64,000 nucleotides of DNA, taken from contig CP052876.1 of the NCBI GenBank assembly GCA_020881835.1, positions 620,001-684,000 of the forward strand, in the 5' to 3' direction. Origin of the DNA: Kineosporiaceae bacterium SCSIO 59966 (GTDB lineage Bacteria > Actinomycetota > Actinomycetes > Actinomycetales > SCSIO-59966). A model generated the notes under the pieces. That model was not told where the DNA came from. It made no database searches and was given only the letters and a program-made list of their open reading frames with translations. Position 1 is the first letter of the stretch. Each line of letters begins with the position of its first letter. The position numbers and the translations under genes were made by a program. This document shows, piece after piece, positions 23,703 to 31,067 of this stretch.

Positions 23703-24923
23703 TTACGCGGTGGCCATCCTCGGCTGCAGGATGCTCACCGTCCCGTCCTCTCGCCTGACTGCTTCGAGGACCTGGCGGTTTTCAGCGGTCAGCACGGGAG
23801 GCGCGTCTGAAGTCTTGACCATCGCGTGCGTGAGACGGGCGATCAATCGCTCCATCTGCGCGGCCTTGCGCGACGTTGCCGGTCTCGTGGGTAGCCCGAG
23901 GGTCACGGGGTGCTCGATCAGCGTCAGCAGCAGCTCGCGCAACCGCTCCTGGGCGGCGGTGTTGGCGTCGAGCCGTTGTTGGATCGAGGCCTCAAGGTTT
24001 CGCAGGGTCTGGCCCGGATTGGCCAGGGCGGCCTCTGCGGCAGTGACCACCTGCGCTCGTGACTCCAGCACTAGGGCGCGGTACAGCACCGCTACCTGTG
24101 CGGGGAACGATTCGGGCCCGCCCAGGCCGACGTCGAGCGCCTTGTGCAGCTGGGAGAGAGATACGCCGTTGCCATCCGTCGGGAGGGCCGAGACTCGCTC
24201 CTCCCACTGGTCCAGCCAATTCAGCGCCTGGTTCCTCACGTTACGGAGCCCCGTTACAGCTGACGAGAGCCCAACGCCCTGCGGCACGGAGACCTGATCG
24301 AGAATGGCTGCTGTCGCAGCCTCGAGCGCTTGCTCCGCCGTCTTCAGTTCGGCATGGATCTGCTGCTGCAGGTGGCGCTGAACGCCTTGGGCCGCTTCCA
24401 GGATCGCTTGGAGCTTCCTGTCTTGCTCGTGTCTTGCCAGCATCTCGGTGCCGACGGAGAGCGCCATCAAACCCATTAGAGGGCCGATCGCCAGACCAGC
24501 GCCGACAGCGGCTCCCGTGACCGGAACAAGCCGCGCGTGACCCGTGACCTTCGTGGCGCCCGCCGCTCGAGTCATGCCTCGAAAACCACCGCCTACGGCG
24601 GGAACCAACTGCTGCAGAGTCTGTCCCGTAGGTACTTCTACCCGGAACAGCGTGGCGCCGGCGCTGACGGTAGAACGGGCGCCCGCTCGGTGTACGACGT
24701 TGGACAGCTGCTGCGCGAACGCAGAGCCCGACTTGAGAACCGGCCCCCATGCCGGGCCGGCATCTGCGGGGACCAGGGGTCGCCACTGGATCAGCATCCC
24801 CGTGCCGTCTGCGAGCATTGTCCACGGGTCGCCCGGTAGCTGCGCGACCTCTCCCAGCGCACCACCAACAGGGACGACAACGCCTGTTACGTCATCGACA
24901 GTGCTTGCCAAGTGGGCCTCCAC
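23703..24923 (-). CDS. Hypothetical protein with a central hydrophobic segment, about 406 aa
   Basis: No family is recognised. Visible features are a soluble N-terminal part (STVDDVTGVVVPVGGALGEVAQLPGDPWTMLADGTGMLIQWRPL; FRVEVPTGQTLQQLVPAVGGGFRGMTRA) and a hydrophobic segment (LVPVTGAAVGAGLAIGPLMGLMALSVGTEML) that could be one or two membrane helices. A long alpha-helical, Gln/Glu/Ala-rich C-terminal half follows, probably coiled coil (RKLQAILEAAQGVQRHLQQQIHAELKTAEQALEAATAAIL). The start is unresolved: the frame is open back to a GTG at 25160 overlapping the GtrA stop, but the GTG at 24923 begins the compact part. Codon use is less GC-biased than in neighbours, consistent with accessory DNA. 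The 275 bp between it and the MNT pseudogene show no gene. Confidence 0.6.
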   Translation of the reverse strand: MEAHLASTVDDVTGVVVPVGGALGEVAQLPGDPWTMLADGTGMLIQWRPLVPADAGPAWGPVLKSGSAFAQQLSNVVHRAGARSTVSAGATLFRVEVPTGQTLQQLVPAVGGGFRGMTRAAGATKVTGHARLVPVTGAAVGAGLAIGPLMGLMALSVGTEMLARHEQDRKLQAILEAAQGVQRHLQQQIHAELKTAEQALEAATAAILDQVSVPQGVGLSSAVTGLRNVRNQALNWLDQWEERVSALPTDGNGVSLSQLHKALDVGLGGPESFPAQVAVLYRALVLESRAQVVTAAEAALANPGQTLRNLEASIQQRLDANTAAQERLRELLLTLIEHPVTLGLPTRPATSRKAAQMERLIARLTHAMVKTSDAPPVLTAENRQVLEAVRREDGTVSILQPRMATA

Positions 24924-25156
24924 TACCTCGCCTGATCCCGTAGCTACGTCGGCGCCAGCTCGGGGAACGGCGCGACTGCCAACGTACCGTCTGAACCGAT
25001 GGGCCGCCCAATCTCCTGCTTGAAAACCTATCGGAGCCCTTCGCCTAGAGTTCGTTCTGCGGCCTTGGGATGCGAGGTGCCCGGTCTGCTGTTCGTCGTC
25101 ACGATCTCGTCGATCCGGCCCCAATGGGGAATCGGATGTCGTCCGTGCGGCTCGGC

Positions 25157-25702
25157 TCACCGTTCGGTCGCGACGCGCCCCTCAGCTACCACGCTCACCT
25201 CGGCCGCCGCGCTGGCGGCGTCCACCGGCCGGACGTCGTCCAGGACGGCGTGCTCCTCGCTGAACACCCACGTGCGGTAGGCGTAGAACCGGAACGCCGT
25301 GCCCAGCGCCAGCCCGACGACGTTCGCCGCGATGTTGTCCGCCAGCGGGCTGGTGAACCCCAGGACGTAGTGCGAGATCCACAGGCAGACCAGCGCGATA
25401 CCCATGCCGATCGCGTTCATGACGACGAACAGCACGAGCTCGCGGCGGGCCGACGCACGGCGCCGGCGGCGGAACGTCCAGTACCGGTTGCCCAGCCAGG
25501 CGACGACGGTCGCGACCGCCACCGAGGACGCCTTCGCGCCCAGCGGGGAGTCCGACAGCGGCCCGAGCCGCAGCGCGTTGAACACGCTGACGTCGACGAC
25601 GTACGCGACCGCGCCGACCATCCCGAACTTCAGCACCTCGCGCCAGACCAGCGTGATCGCGGCGCGCAGCGAGTCCAGGAGCCGATGAAGGGCGGCAGGC
25701 AC
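25157..25702 (-). CDS. GtrA-family membrane protein
   Basis: A 181-residue protein with four predicted helices in the GtrA pattern: VLKFGMVGAVAYVVDVSVFNALR, AKASSVAVATVVAWLGNRYWTFRRRRR (the conserved N-R-x-W-T-F after helix 2), LVLFVVMNAIGMGIALVCLW and DNIAANVVGLALGTAFRFYAYRTWVF. GtrA proteins are thought to help flip polyprenyl-linked sugars for cell-surface glycosylation. In many actinobacteria gtrA lies beside purK, as here, with one hydrolase gene and a repeat array between. The GTG at 25702 is the start. The adjacent 25745-25785 carries short GGCCAGGCCCT repeats. Confidence 0.9.
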   Translation of the reverse strand: MPAALHRLLDSLRAAITLVWREVLKFGMVGAVAYVVDVSVFNALRLGPLSDSPLGAKASSVAVATVVAWLGNRYWTFRRRRRASARRELVLFVVMNAIGMGIALVCLWISHYVLGFTSPLADNIAANVVGLALGTAFRFYAYRTWVFSEEHAVLDDVRPVDAASAAAEVSVVAEGRVATER

Positions 25703-25800
25703 GCGCGCGAGCCTAGTCGCGGCCCGTCACGAGTCCGTGCCCCTGGCCAGGCCCTAGCCAGGCCCTGGCCAGGCCGGCGAGGCGGTGCCACGCTGCCTCC

Positions 25801-26542
25801 ATGACCGACGTCGCCCCCGCACGTCCCGGACCCGCGCCCCGCGTCGTCCTCGTCCCCGGCTTCTGGCTGGGGGCCTGGGCCTGGGACGACGTAGCGCCGC
25901 ACCTGGCCGCGGCCGGCCTCGAGCCGGTGGCGCTCACCCTGCCCGGACTGGAGCCGGATCACCCCGACCGCGGCTCGGTCACCGTGGAGGACCAGGTCCG
26001 CGCGATCGAGGACGCGCTCACCGGCGGCGACGGCGTGGCCACCGTGCTCGTCGCGCACAGCGGCGCCGCCGCGGCGGCCACGGTGGCGCTGGACCGGCAC
26101 GTGGACGAGGTGGCCCACGTCGTCTGGGTGGACACCGCGCCGGCGTCCGACGGGTTCGTGATGAACCCGGACGTCGAGGGGCCCGAGTATCCCTTGACGG
26201 CCCAGTGGGAGGAGGAGATGGCGCAGGGGTCGATGCGGGGGCTGACCGACGAGCAACTCGCTGCGTTCCAGCGGCGCGCGGTGCCGCAGCCGGCCGCGTC
26301 GTTGCGTGACCGGGTGGCGCTCACCAGTCCGAGGCGCCTGGACGTGCCGAGCACCATCGTGTGCACGGCATTCCCGGCGGCGGAGTACCGCTCCTACGCC
26401 GAGCAGGGCGTGCCGTTTCGGTCTGCTGGAGTACCGGGCGCTCGAGCTCATCGACCTGCCCACGGGCCACTGGCCGATGTGGAGCGAGCCGGAGCGGCTC
26501 GCTGCGGTCATCGCCGACCGGGTGCCGCGCAGCGCCCGGTAG
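25801..26542 (+). pseudogene. Alpha/beta hydrolase gene with a 1-nt frameshift
   Basis: The first 205 residues form an alpha/beta hydrolase: VVLVPGFWLGAWAWDDVAPHL (oxyanion region) and VATVLVAHSGAAAAATVAL (nucleophile Ser in AHSGA). Near 26417 the frame is lost: EQGVPF continues as unrelated sequence, whereas the -1 frame reads on as GLLEYRALELIDLPTGHWPMWSEPERLAAVI, the expected strand and catalytic His (GHWP), to a stop at 26540-26542. One missing base in the TTTCGG stretch explains it. It is either a real inactivation or a sequencing error; no other damage is visible. Confidence 0.8.
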
Positions 26543-26594
26543 GCCACGAGGCGCCCAGTAGGCTGCCCCGCTGTGCCCGAGCAGCCGACCCCCC

Positions 26595-27040
26595 AGGTGG
26601 CGGGATTGCATGATCACGGGGTGGGTTCGGGGCGTCCGAGGCCCGCAAAATGCTGGATTTTGGGCCCCCATGCCGGCGTGTTGCGCCAACAACCCAGCAT
26701 TCTGCGGGCAGGCGGGAGGGGTTGAGGGTGGCGGGATTGCATGATCACGGGGTGGGTCTGGGGCGTCCGAGGCCCGCAAAATGCTGGATTTTGGGCCCCC
26801 GTGCCGGCGTGTTGCGCCAACAACCCAGCATTCTGCGGGCTGGCGGGAGGGGCTGAGGGTGGCGGGATTGCATGATCACGGGGTGGGTTCGGGGCGTCCG
26901 AGGCCCGCAAAATGCTGGATTTTGGGCCCTCGTGCCGGCGTGTTGCGCCAACAACCCAGCATTCTGTGGGCTGGCGGGAGGGGCTGAGGGTGGCGGGATT
27001 GCATGATCACGCCGAGGGGGTGGCGGGATCGCATGATCAC
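26595..27040 (-). repeat. Tandem array of 131-bp A-B units (A5 B3)
   Basis: Module A copies lie at 26595, 26726, 26857, 26988 and 27018 (each 23 bp) and module B at 26646, 26777 and 26908 (each 59 bp). The first four A copies are spaced exactly 131 bp apart. The last A has one substitution and follows after 30 bp. Unit copies differ at only a few bases, pointing to recent amplification. The array lies just upstream of purK and in reverse orientation to it. 26543-27067 holds nothing else. Confidence 0.95.
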
Positions 27041-27067
27041 GGGGGAGGGGTCGGGGGGTTTCCGACG

Positions 27068-28195
27068 GTGGCGGTCGTCGGCGGCGGCCAGCTCGCCCGG
27101 ATGATGCAGACCGCGGCCGTCGAGCTCGGCGTCCGGCTGCGGCTGCTCACCGTCGACCCGGACGACGCCGCCGCCCAGGTCATCCCGCAGACCACGGTCG
27201 GCCACCACACCGACCTGGCCGCCCTCCAGTCACTCGCCGAGGGCACTGCGGCGGTGACCTTCGACCACGAGCACGTCCCCACCGAGCACCTGCACGCGCT
27301 CGCCGACGCCGGCCACGCCGTCCGGCCTGGCCCGCAGGCCCTCGTCCACGCCCAGGACAAGCTCGTCATGCGCCGCCGGCTCACCGATCTCGGCCTGCCC
27401 TGCCCGCGCTGGGCCGCCGTCCACGACGCCGCCGAACTCACCGCGTTCGGCGACGACGTCGGCTGGCCGGTCGTGCTGAAGACTCCCCGCGGCGGCTACG
27501 ACGGCAAGGGCGTGCGGGTCGTGGCGAACGCGGACGACGCCGCCGACTGGCTGGAGCGGTCCGCCGGCAGCCCGCTGCTCGCCGAGGAGAAGGTCGCCTA
27601 CCGGCGCGAGCTTGCCGCGCTCGTCGCCCGCAGCCCGTCCGGGCAGGCGGCGGCGTGGCCGGTGGTGGAGTCGATTCAGGTGGACGGCGTGTGCGACGAG
27701 GTGATCGCCCCGGCACCGGGTCTGGACGACGACACCGCCGGCGAGGCGACGACGGTCGCCCTGCGGGTCGCCGGGGAGCTCGGCGTCACCGGCGTCCTGG
27801 CCGTCGAGCTGTTCGAGACTGACGAGGGCCGGGTGCTGGTCAACGAGCTCGCGATGCGCCCGCACAACTCCGGGCACTGGACCATCGACGGGTCGGTGAC
27901 GTCCCAGTTCGAGCAGCACCTGCGCGCCGTCCTGGACCTGCCGCTCGGCGCGACGACGCCGCGGGCCCGCTGGACGGTCATGGTGAACGTCCTCGACGGG
28001 CAGTACGAGGACCTCTACCGCTCCTACCTGCACGTGATGGCCCGCGACCCGGGGGTCAAGGTTCACCTGTACGGCAAGGCGGTGCGGCCCGGTCGCAAGG
28101 TCGGGCACGTCACCGTCTACGGCGAGGACCTGGACGACGTCCGGGCGCGGGCCCGGCACGCCGCCGACTTCATCCGAGGAGTAATCGATGAGTGA
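27068..28195 (+). CDS. purK: 5-(carboxyamino)imidazole ribonucleotide synthase
   Basis: A 375-residue ATP-grasp enzyme of purine synthesis that converts AIR, ATP and bicarbonate to N5-CAIR. It opens with [21 protein letters not shown] and shows VTFDHEHVP, the ATP-grasp stretch [66 protein letters not shown] (metal/ATP residues) and the C-terminal [22 protein letters not shown]. The upstream frame runs into the repeat array, so the GTG at 27068 is taken as the start; purine-rich GGGGAGGGG lies upstream. purE overlaps its 3' end by 8 bp, which indicates translational coupling. Confidence 0.93.
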   Translation: MAVVGGGQLARMMQTAAVELGVRLRLLTVDPDDAAAQVIPQTTVGHHTDLAALQSLAEGTAAVTFDHEHVPTEHLHALADAGHAVRPGPQALVHAQDKLVMRRRLTDLGLPCPRWAAVHDAAELTAFGDDVGWPVVLKTPRGGYDGKGVRVVANADDAADWLERSAGSPLLAEEKVAYRRELAALVARSPSGQAAAWPVVESIQVDGVCDEVIAPAPGLDDDTAGEATTVALRVAGELGVTGVLAVELFETDEGRVLVNELAMRPHNSGHWTIDGSVTSQFEQHLRAVLDLPLGATTPRARWTVMVNVLDGQYEDLYRSYLHVMARDPGVKVHLYGKAVRPGRKVGHVTVYGEDLDDVRARARHAADFIRGVIDE

Positions 28196-28733
28196 GCAGC
28201 AGCCGCGGGCCGAGCAGCAGCCGCGGGTCGGCGTCGTCATGGGCTCGGACTCCGACTGGCCGGTGATGGAGGCGGCCGCGACCGCGCTGGCCGAGTTCGG
28301 CGTCCCGCACGAGGTGGACGTCGTCTCCGCGCACCGGATGCCGGTCGAGATGATCGCCTACGGCCGGGACGCCGCGGGGCGAGGTCTGCAGGTGATCGTC
28401 GCCGGGGCAGGGGGAGCCGCGCACCTGCCGGGGATGCTCGCGTCGGTGACGCCGCTGCCGGTGATCGGGGTGCCGGTGCCGTTGCGGCACCTCGACGGGC
28501 TGGACTCGCTGCTGTCGATCGTCCAGATGCCGGCTGGGGTGCCGGTGGCGACGGTGTCGGTGGGCGGGGCGCGCAACGCGGGACTGCTCGCGGTGCGGAT
28601 CCTCGCCGCCTCGGACGACGCGCTGCGCGAGCGGATGGCGGCGTTCCAGGCGGCACTGCGGGAGGAGGCGGCGGCCAAGGGGGAGCGGCTGCGGTCCCGG
28701 CTGGCCCGGCCGGCGACGGGGTTCCAGGCCTGA
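28188..28733 (+). CDS. purE: N5-CAIR mutase, PurE class I
   Basis: A 181-residue mutase that rearranges the PurK product N5-CAIR to CAIR. Landmarks are [36 protein letters not shown] (SAHR phosphate/ribose loop), [18 protein letters not shown] ([10 protein letters not shown], catalytic His) and LPVIGVPV...[27 protein letters not shown] Shine-Dalgarno inside purK precedes the ATG at 28188. The length and lack of a fused PurK domain are the bacterial norm. Confidence 0.95.
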   Translation: MSEQQPRAEQQPRVGVVMGSDSDWPVMEAAATALAEFGVPHEVDVVSAHRMPVEMIAYGRDAAGRGLQVIVAGAGGAAHLPGMLASVTPLPVIGVPVPLRHLDGLDSLLSIVQMPAGVPVATVSVGGARNAGLLAVRILAASDDALRERMAAFQAALREEAAAKGERLRSRLARPATGFQA

Positions 28734-28760
28734 TCGCGGGGCCGGTCGGGCTGGCATGCA

Positions 28761-28952
28761 TCACTGACCGAGCCTGTCTAACGCGGCCCTGTAGCGGGGC
28801 AGGTCCTCGGCGAGGACGGCGTCCAGGACGGTGCGGCGCAGACGGTCCGCCAGGCCGGCGCGCAGGAGGTCCTCAGGGGAGCGTCCCTCCGCCGCCGCGG
28901 CGCGGCGCAGAAGCATCGACTCGTCCTCGGTGAGGTGGAGTGTCACGTCCAT
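28761..28952 (-). CDS. Small ribbon-helix-helix-like protein (orphan antitoxin-like)
   Basis: A 63-residue protein: MDVTLHLTEDESMLLRRAAAAEGRSPEDLLRAGLADRL looks like a beta strand followed by two helices, the plan of ribbon-helix-helix DNA-binding proteins such as VapB/RelB-type antitoxins. The C-terminal part (AVLAEDLPRYRAALDRLG) could bind a partner. No toxin gene adjoins it: purE converges 28 bp away and the other side is a 600-bp gap. It is therefore a lone antitoxin-like regulator at most. Confidence 0.6.
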   Translation of the reverse strand: MDVTLHLTEDESMLLRRAAAAEGRSPEDLLRAGLADRLRRTVLDAVLAEDLPRYRAALDRLGQ

Positions 28953-29533
28953 GGCGACACGGTAGGTGGGACCACTGACAGCGGGCCCGACTGTTGCGGA
29001 TCTCTGTTGCGGCGTCCCGGCGAGCAGTGGGACGGTGAGGGTCCCTGCGGGGTCAGGGGCGCTAGGAGGCCGTACCGGTGGCCCTTGAGCCCGCAGGGAC
29101 TGTCTTGGTTCAACACCAGCTCGCCCTCGGGGCTTCCCCGTGCGGCGCGGCGGCGTGCGTCGGCGGCGGGGATAGGCTCCGACCTCGCGTGCAGAGCCAC
29201 CGTGGCAACCAGAAGCCCCGGTCGGCGCGGCAGTCCGGTCGACCAGGGCCCTGGTATTGCGTCCTCCGGTGGGAGGCCACCCCCGGCGGGGCACTGACCA
29301 GGATGCCTGTGCTTACGCGGTAAGGGAACTGCGGAAGGTCACCAGTGCCCTCGGCTCCGTCACCGGCTGTGACCCCTGTGGCGCATGTGACTTGGATGTC
29401 CCCTCCCTGGGGGCAGGCGGGTCGGCCCATGTGCTGGGCGACTACTTGCCGCCGTCGCGACCGGTGGGCGCCGCACCCGCAAGGTCATGCTCCAGCCGAT
29501 GATCGCCTGGACAGATACAATCTCGTAGGTGTT
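28953..29533. other. 580-bp stretch without a recognisable gene
   Basis: Open frames here are short, poor in known motifs and mutually overlapping. The only clear structure is the long hairpin at 29041-29100. Neither module A nor B occurs. Sequence around 29105-29470 has less regular third-position GC than the genes on either side, as expected for non-coding or decayed DNA. Confidence 0.5.
29041..29100. other. Long stem-loop of unknown role
   Basis: GTCCCTGCGGG (29041-29051) and CCCGCAGGGAC (29090-29100) are exact reverse complements. Within the loop, CAGGGGC and GGCCCTTG can extend a second stem. There is no T tract and no gene ends nearby, so a terminator role is not obvious. It could be part of a structured RNA or an old recombination site. 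Confidence 0.5.
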
Positions 29534-29555
29534 CACCAGCGGCTACACTGGTGGC
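29534..29555 (+). promoter_or_regulatory. Leaderless promoter and operator of the HTH/PIN toxin-antitoxin pair
   Basis: A TACACT -10 box (29544-29549) ends 6 bp before the ATG at 29556, the spacing expected for a leaderless transcript. It is embedded in the inverted repeat CACCAG (29534-29539) / CTGGTG (29548-29553). That is a natural site for autoregulation by the antitoxin's helix-turn-helix. Confidence 0.6.
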
Positions 29556-29888
29556 ATGGGCGACACGATGACGGTGAACCCCTCGCACCTGTCGGATGAC
29601 GACTGGGCGCGCGTGCGCGCGTTCCTCGACGCCGCCCGCGCCAAGGGCGAAGTCGTCGACCTGTCCACCCGGGCCGAGCTGCTCACCCCCGCCGAGGTCG
29701 CCAAGCGGCTCGGGATGTCCCGTTCCACCGTGCGCCGCCGGATCCTGAACGGCGATCTGAAGGCCGTGAAGGTTGGCACCCACCACCGCATCCCGCTGGC
29801 CGAGTACGAGCGTTTCAGCGATGAGCTGATGCTCCGCATGGCGCAGGCGTCGGCGGCTGATATCGAGGCCGAGTTGTTCGGTGAGTGA
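29556..29888 (+). CDS. Excisionase-type HTH antitoxin
   Basis: A 110-residue DNA-binding protein. The core LLTPAEVAKRLGMSRSTVRRRILNGDLKAVKVGTHHRIPLAEYERF is a MerR/excisionase-like winged helix. The N-terminal region is helical and acidic, and the C-terminal region (MLRMAQASAADIEAELFGE) is helical and would bind the toxin. Overlap of its stop with the PIN gene by 8 bp, and the palindrome over its promoter, support an antitoxin-repressor role. Similar HTH-PIN pairs are widespread in actinobacteria. Confidence 0.85.
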   Translation: MGDTMTVNPSHLSDDDWARVRAFLDAARAKGEVVDLSTRAELLTPAEVAKRLGMSRSTVRRRILNGDLKAVKVGTHHRIPLAEYERFSDELMLRMAQASAADIEAELFGE

Positions 29889-30543
29889 CGCCCCGCTCCT
29901 CTTCCTCGACGCCAACGCGCTCGCCTCGCCCGTCACCCGCACACTGCTCATCGCCGGGGCGAACGCCGACGGCCTGAGGTGGACGTGGTCGGCCTACGTC
30001 GAGGCCGAAGCCGACGAGCACGCCCGCGGCCAGTCGATGCTGACATCGAAGGTGCGTCAGAAGGTCCTCCAGACTGAACTCTCACCCACAGCAGCCAGCA
30101 CCACGGGGCTCTCCACTGACGCGAAGGACGGCCAGGTGATTGCCGACGCCATTGAGGCCGGAGCCAGGTACCTGATCACCGCCGACGTGGACGACTTCGC
30201 CCTCGCCGATCTGGACGCGTACGAGATGAGCGCGGTAAATCCGGACTATTTCATGGAACAGCGGTTCACGGAGAACGCCTATCGCAAAGGCCTCCGACTG
30301 CTCGCCGCTGTCCAGAGCAATCCCGCCAGGACCGAGCCTGAGCTGCATCGCGTGCTCGGCCGACGTCACCCGCGCCTGACCGCACGCTTCGCCGCGCTGT
30401 ACGACACCACGCCGGTCGAGGCCGACCCCGACCAGCCGAGCGTCATCTTCCGCGGCGTCGCCTGCATTCGCTGCGACAACCACCTCGACAGCGAGGAGAA
30501 CCTGCGGGTCGGGCTATGCGCGGCACATCTACCGACGACCTGA
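29881..30543 (+). CDS. PIN-domain toxin with a C-terminal zinc-ribbon-like tail
   Basis: A 220-residue predicted ribonuclease. The PIN fold is visible in LLFLDANALASPVTRTLL (first acidic residue), WSAYVEAEADEH, STDAKDGQVIADAIEAGARYLITADVDDFALADL (central and C-terminal acidic residues) and MSAVNPDYFM. After the PIN domain about 80 extra residues end in CIRCDNHLDS...GLCAAH, a CxxC...CxxH arrangement that may bind zinc. It starts at GTG 29881 inside the antitoxin gene. It would cleave RNA when freed from the antitoxin; the target is unknown. The module array begins 94 bp after its stop. Confidence 0.85.
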   Translation: MSDAPLLFLDANALASPVTRTLLIAGANADGLRWTWSAYVEAEADEHARGQSMLTSKVRQKVLQTELSPTAASTTGLSTDAKDGQVIADAIEAGARYLITADVDDFALADLDAYEMSAVNPDYFMEQRFTENAYRKGLRLLAAVQSNPARTEPELHRVLGRRHPRLTARFAALYDTTPVEADPDQPSVIFRGVACIRCDNHLDSEENLRVGLCAAHLPTT

Positions 30544-30636
30544 CCAAGCCGGTCGGCATCTGGCTGTCACTGGTGCATGACACGGCGGTCGCTGGACGAC
30601 GGAGGGCGCCGGACGCCGACGGGCAAGGCGCGCCGA

Positions 30637-31045
30637 GGGTGGCGGGATTGCATGATCACCAAGTGGGGGAGCGCGCCGCCACCACAGAATGCTGCGTTCA
30701 GCACGGCTTGGCCGGCGTGTCGCGCCAACAACCCAGCATTCTGCGAGCTGGCCCTGCGCACCCGAGGGTGGCGGGATTGCATGATCACCGAGTGGGGGAG
30801 CGCGCCGCCACCGCAGAATGCTGCGCTCAGCACGGCTTGGCCGGCGTGTCGCGCCAACAACCCAGCATTCTGCGAGCTGGCCCTGCGCGCCCGAGGGTGG
30901 CGGGATTGCATGATCACCGAGTGGAGGAGCGCGCCGCCACCACAGAATGCTGCGTTCAGCACGGCTTGGCCGGCATGTCGCGCCAACAACCCAGCATTCT
31001 GCGAGCTGGCCGGCCCGCCAGAGGGTGGCGGGATTGCATGATCAC
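30637..31045 (-). repeat. Tandem array of 129-bp A-B units (A4 B3)
   Basis: Module A copies lie at 30637, 30766, 30895 and 31023, and module B at 30685, 30814 and 30943. The period is 129 bp (128 for the last). All three B copies share one 13-nt variable segment, different from that of the 131-bp array. It ends 23 bp from the stop of the LCP gene and points along its transcription. 30544-31067 has no gene. Confidence 0.95.
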
Positions 31046-31067
31046 GGAGGGGGTTAGGCGCTGAGGG

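Noticed and set aside
25745-25785. GGCCAGGCCCT repeats as a regulatory array
   Set aside because: They are short, imperfect and confined to one 40-bp stretch, with no matching site elsewhere, so local slippage is the simpler explanation.
29105-29125. GGTTCAACACC as the T-arm of a tRNA
   Set aside because: The flanking bases do not form a TpsiC stem, and no acceptor, D or anticodon arm can be folded around it.
26595-31045. Direct-repeat arrays as CRISPR
   Set aside because: The units are 129-131 bp and nearly identical throughout. There are no unique spacers between short repeats within an array, no cas genes are present, and module A also occurs singly at many gene ends.
30516-31064. A 182-residue open frame across the 129-bp array
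   Set aside because: It is a translation of the repeat units and repeats the same peptide three times. It lacks a ribosome-binding site, and equivalent frames exist on the other strand.
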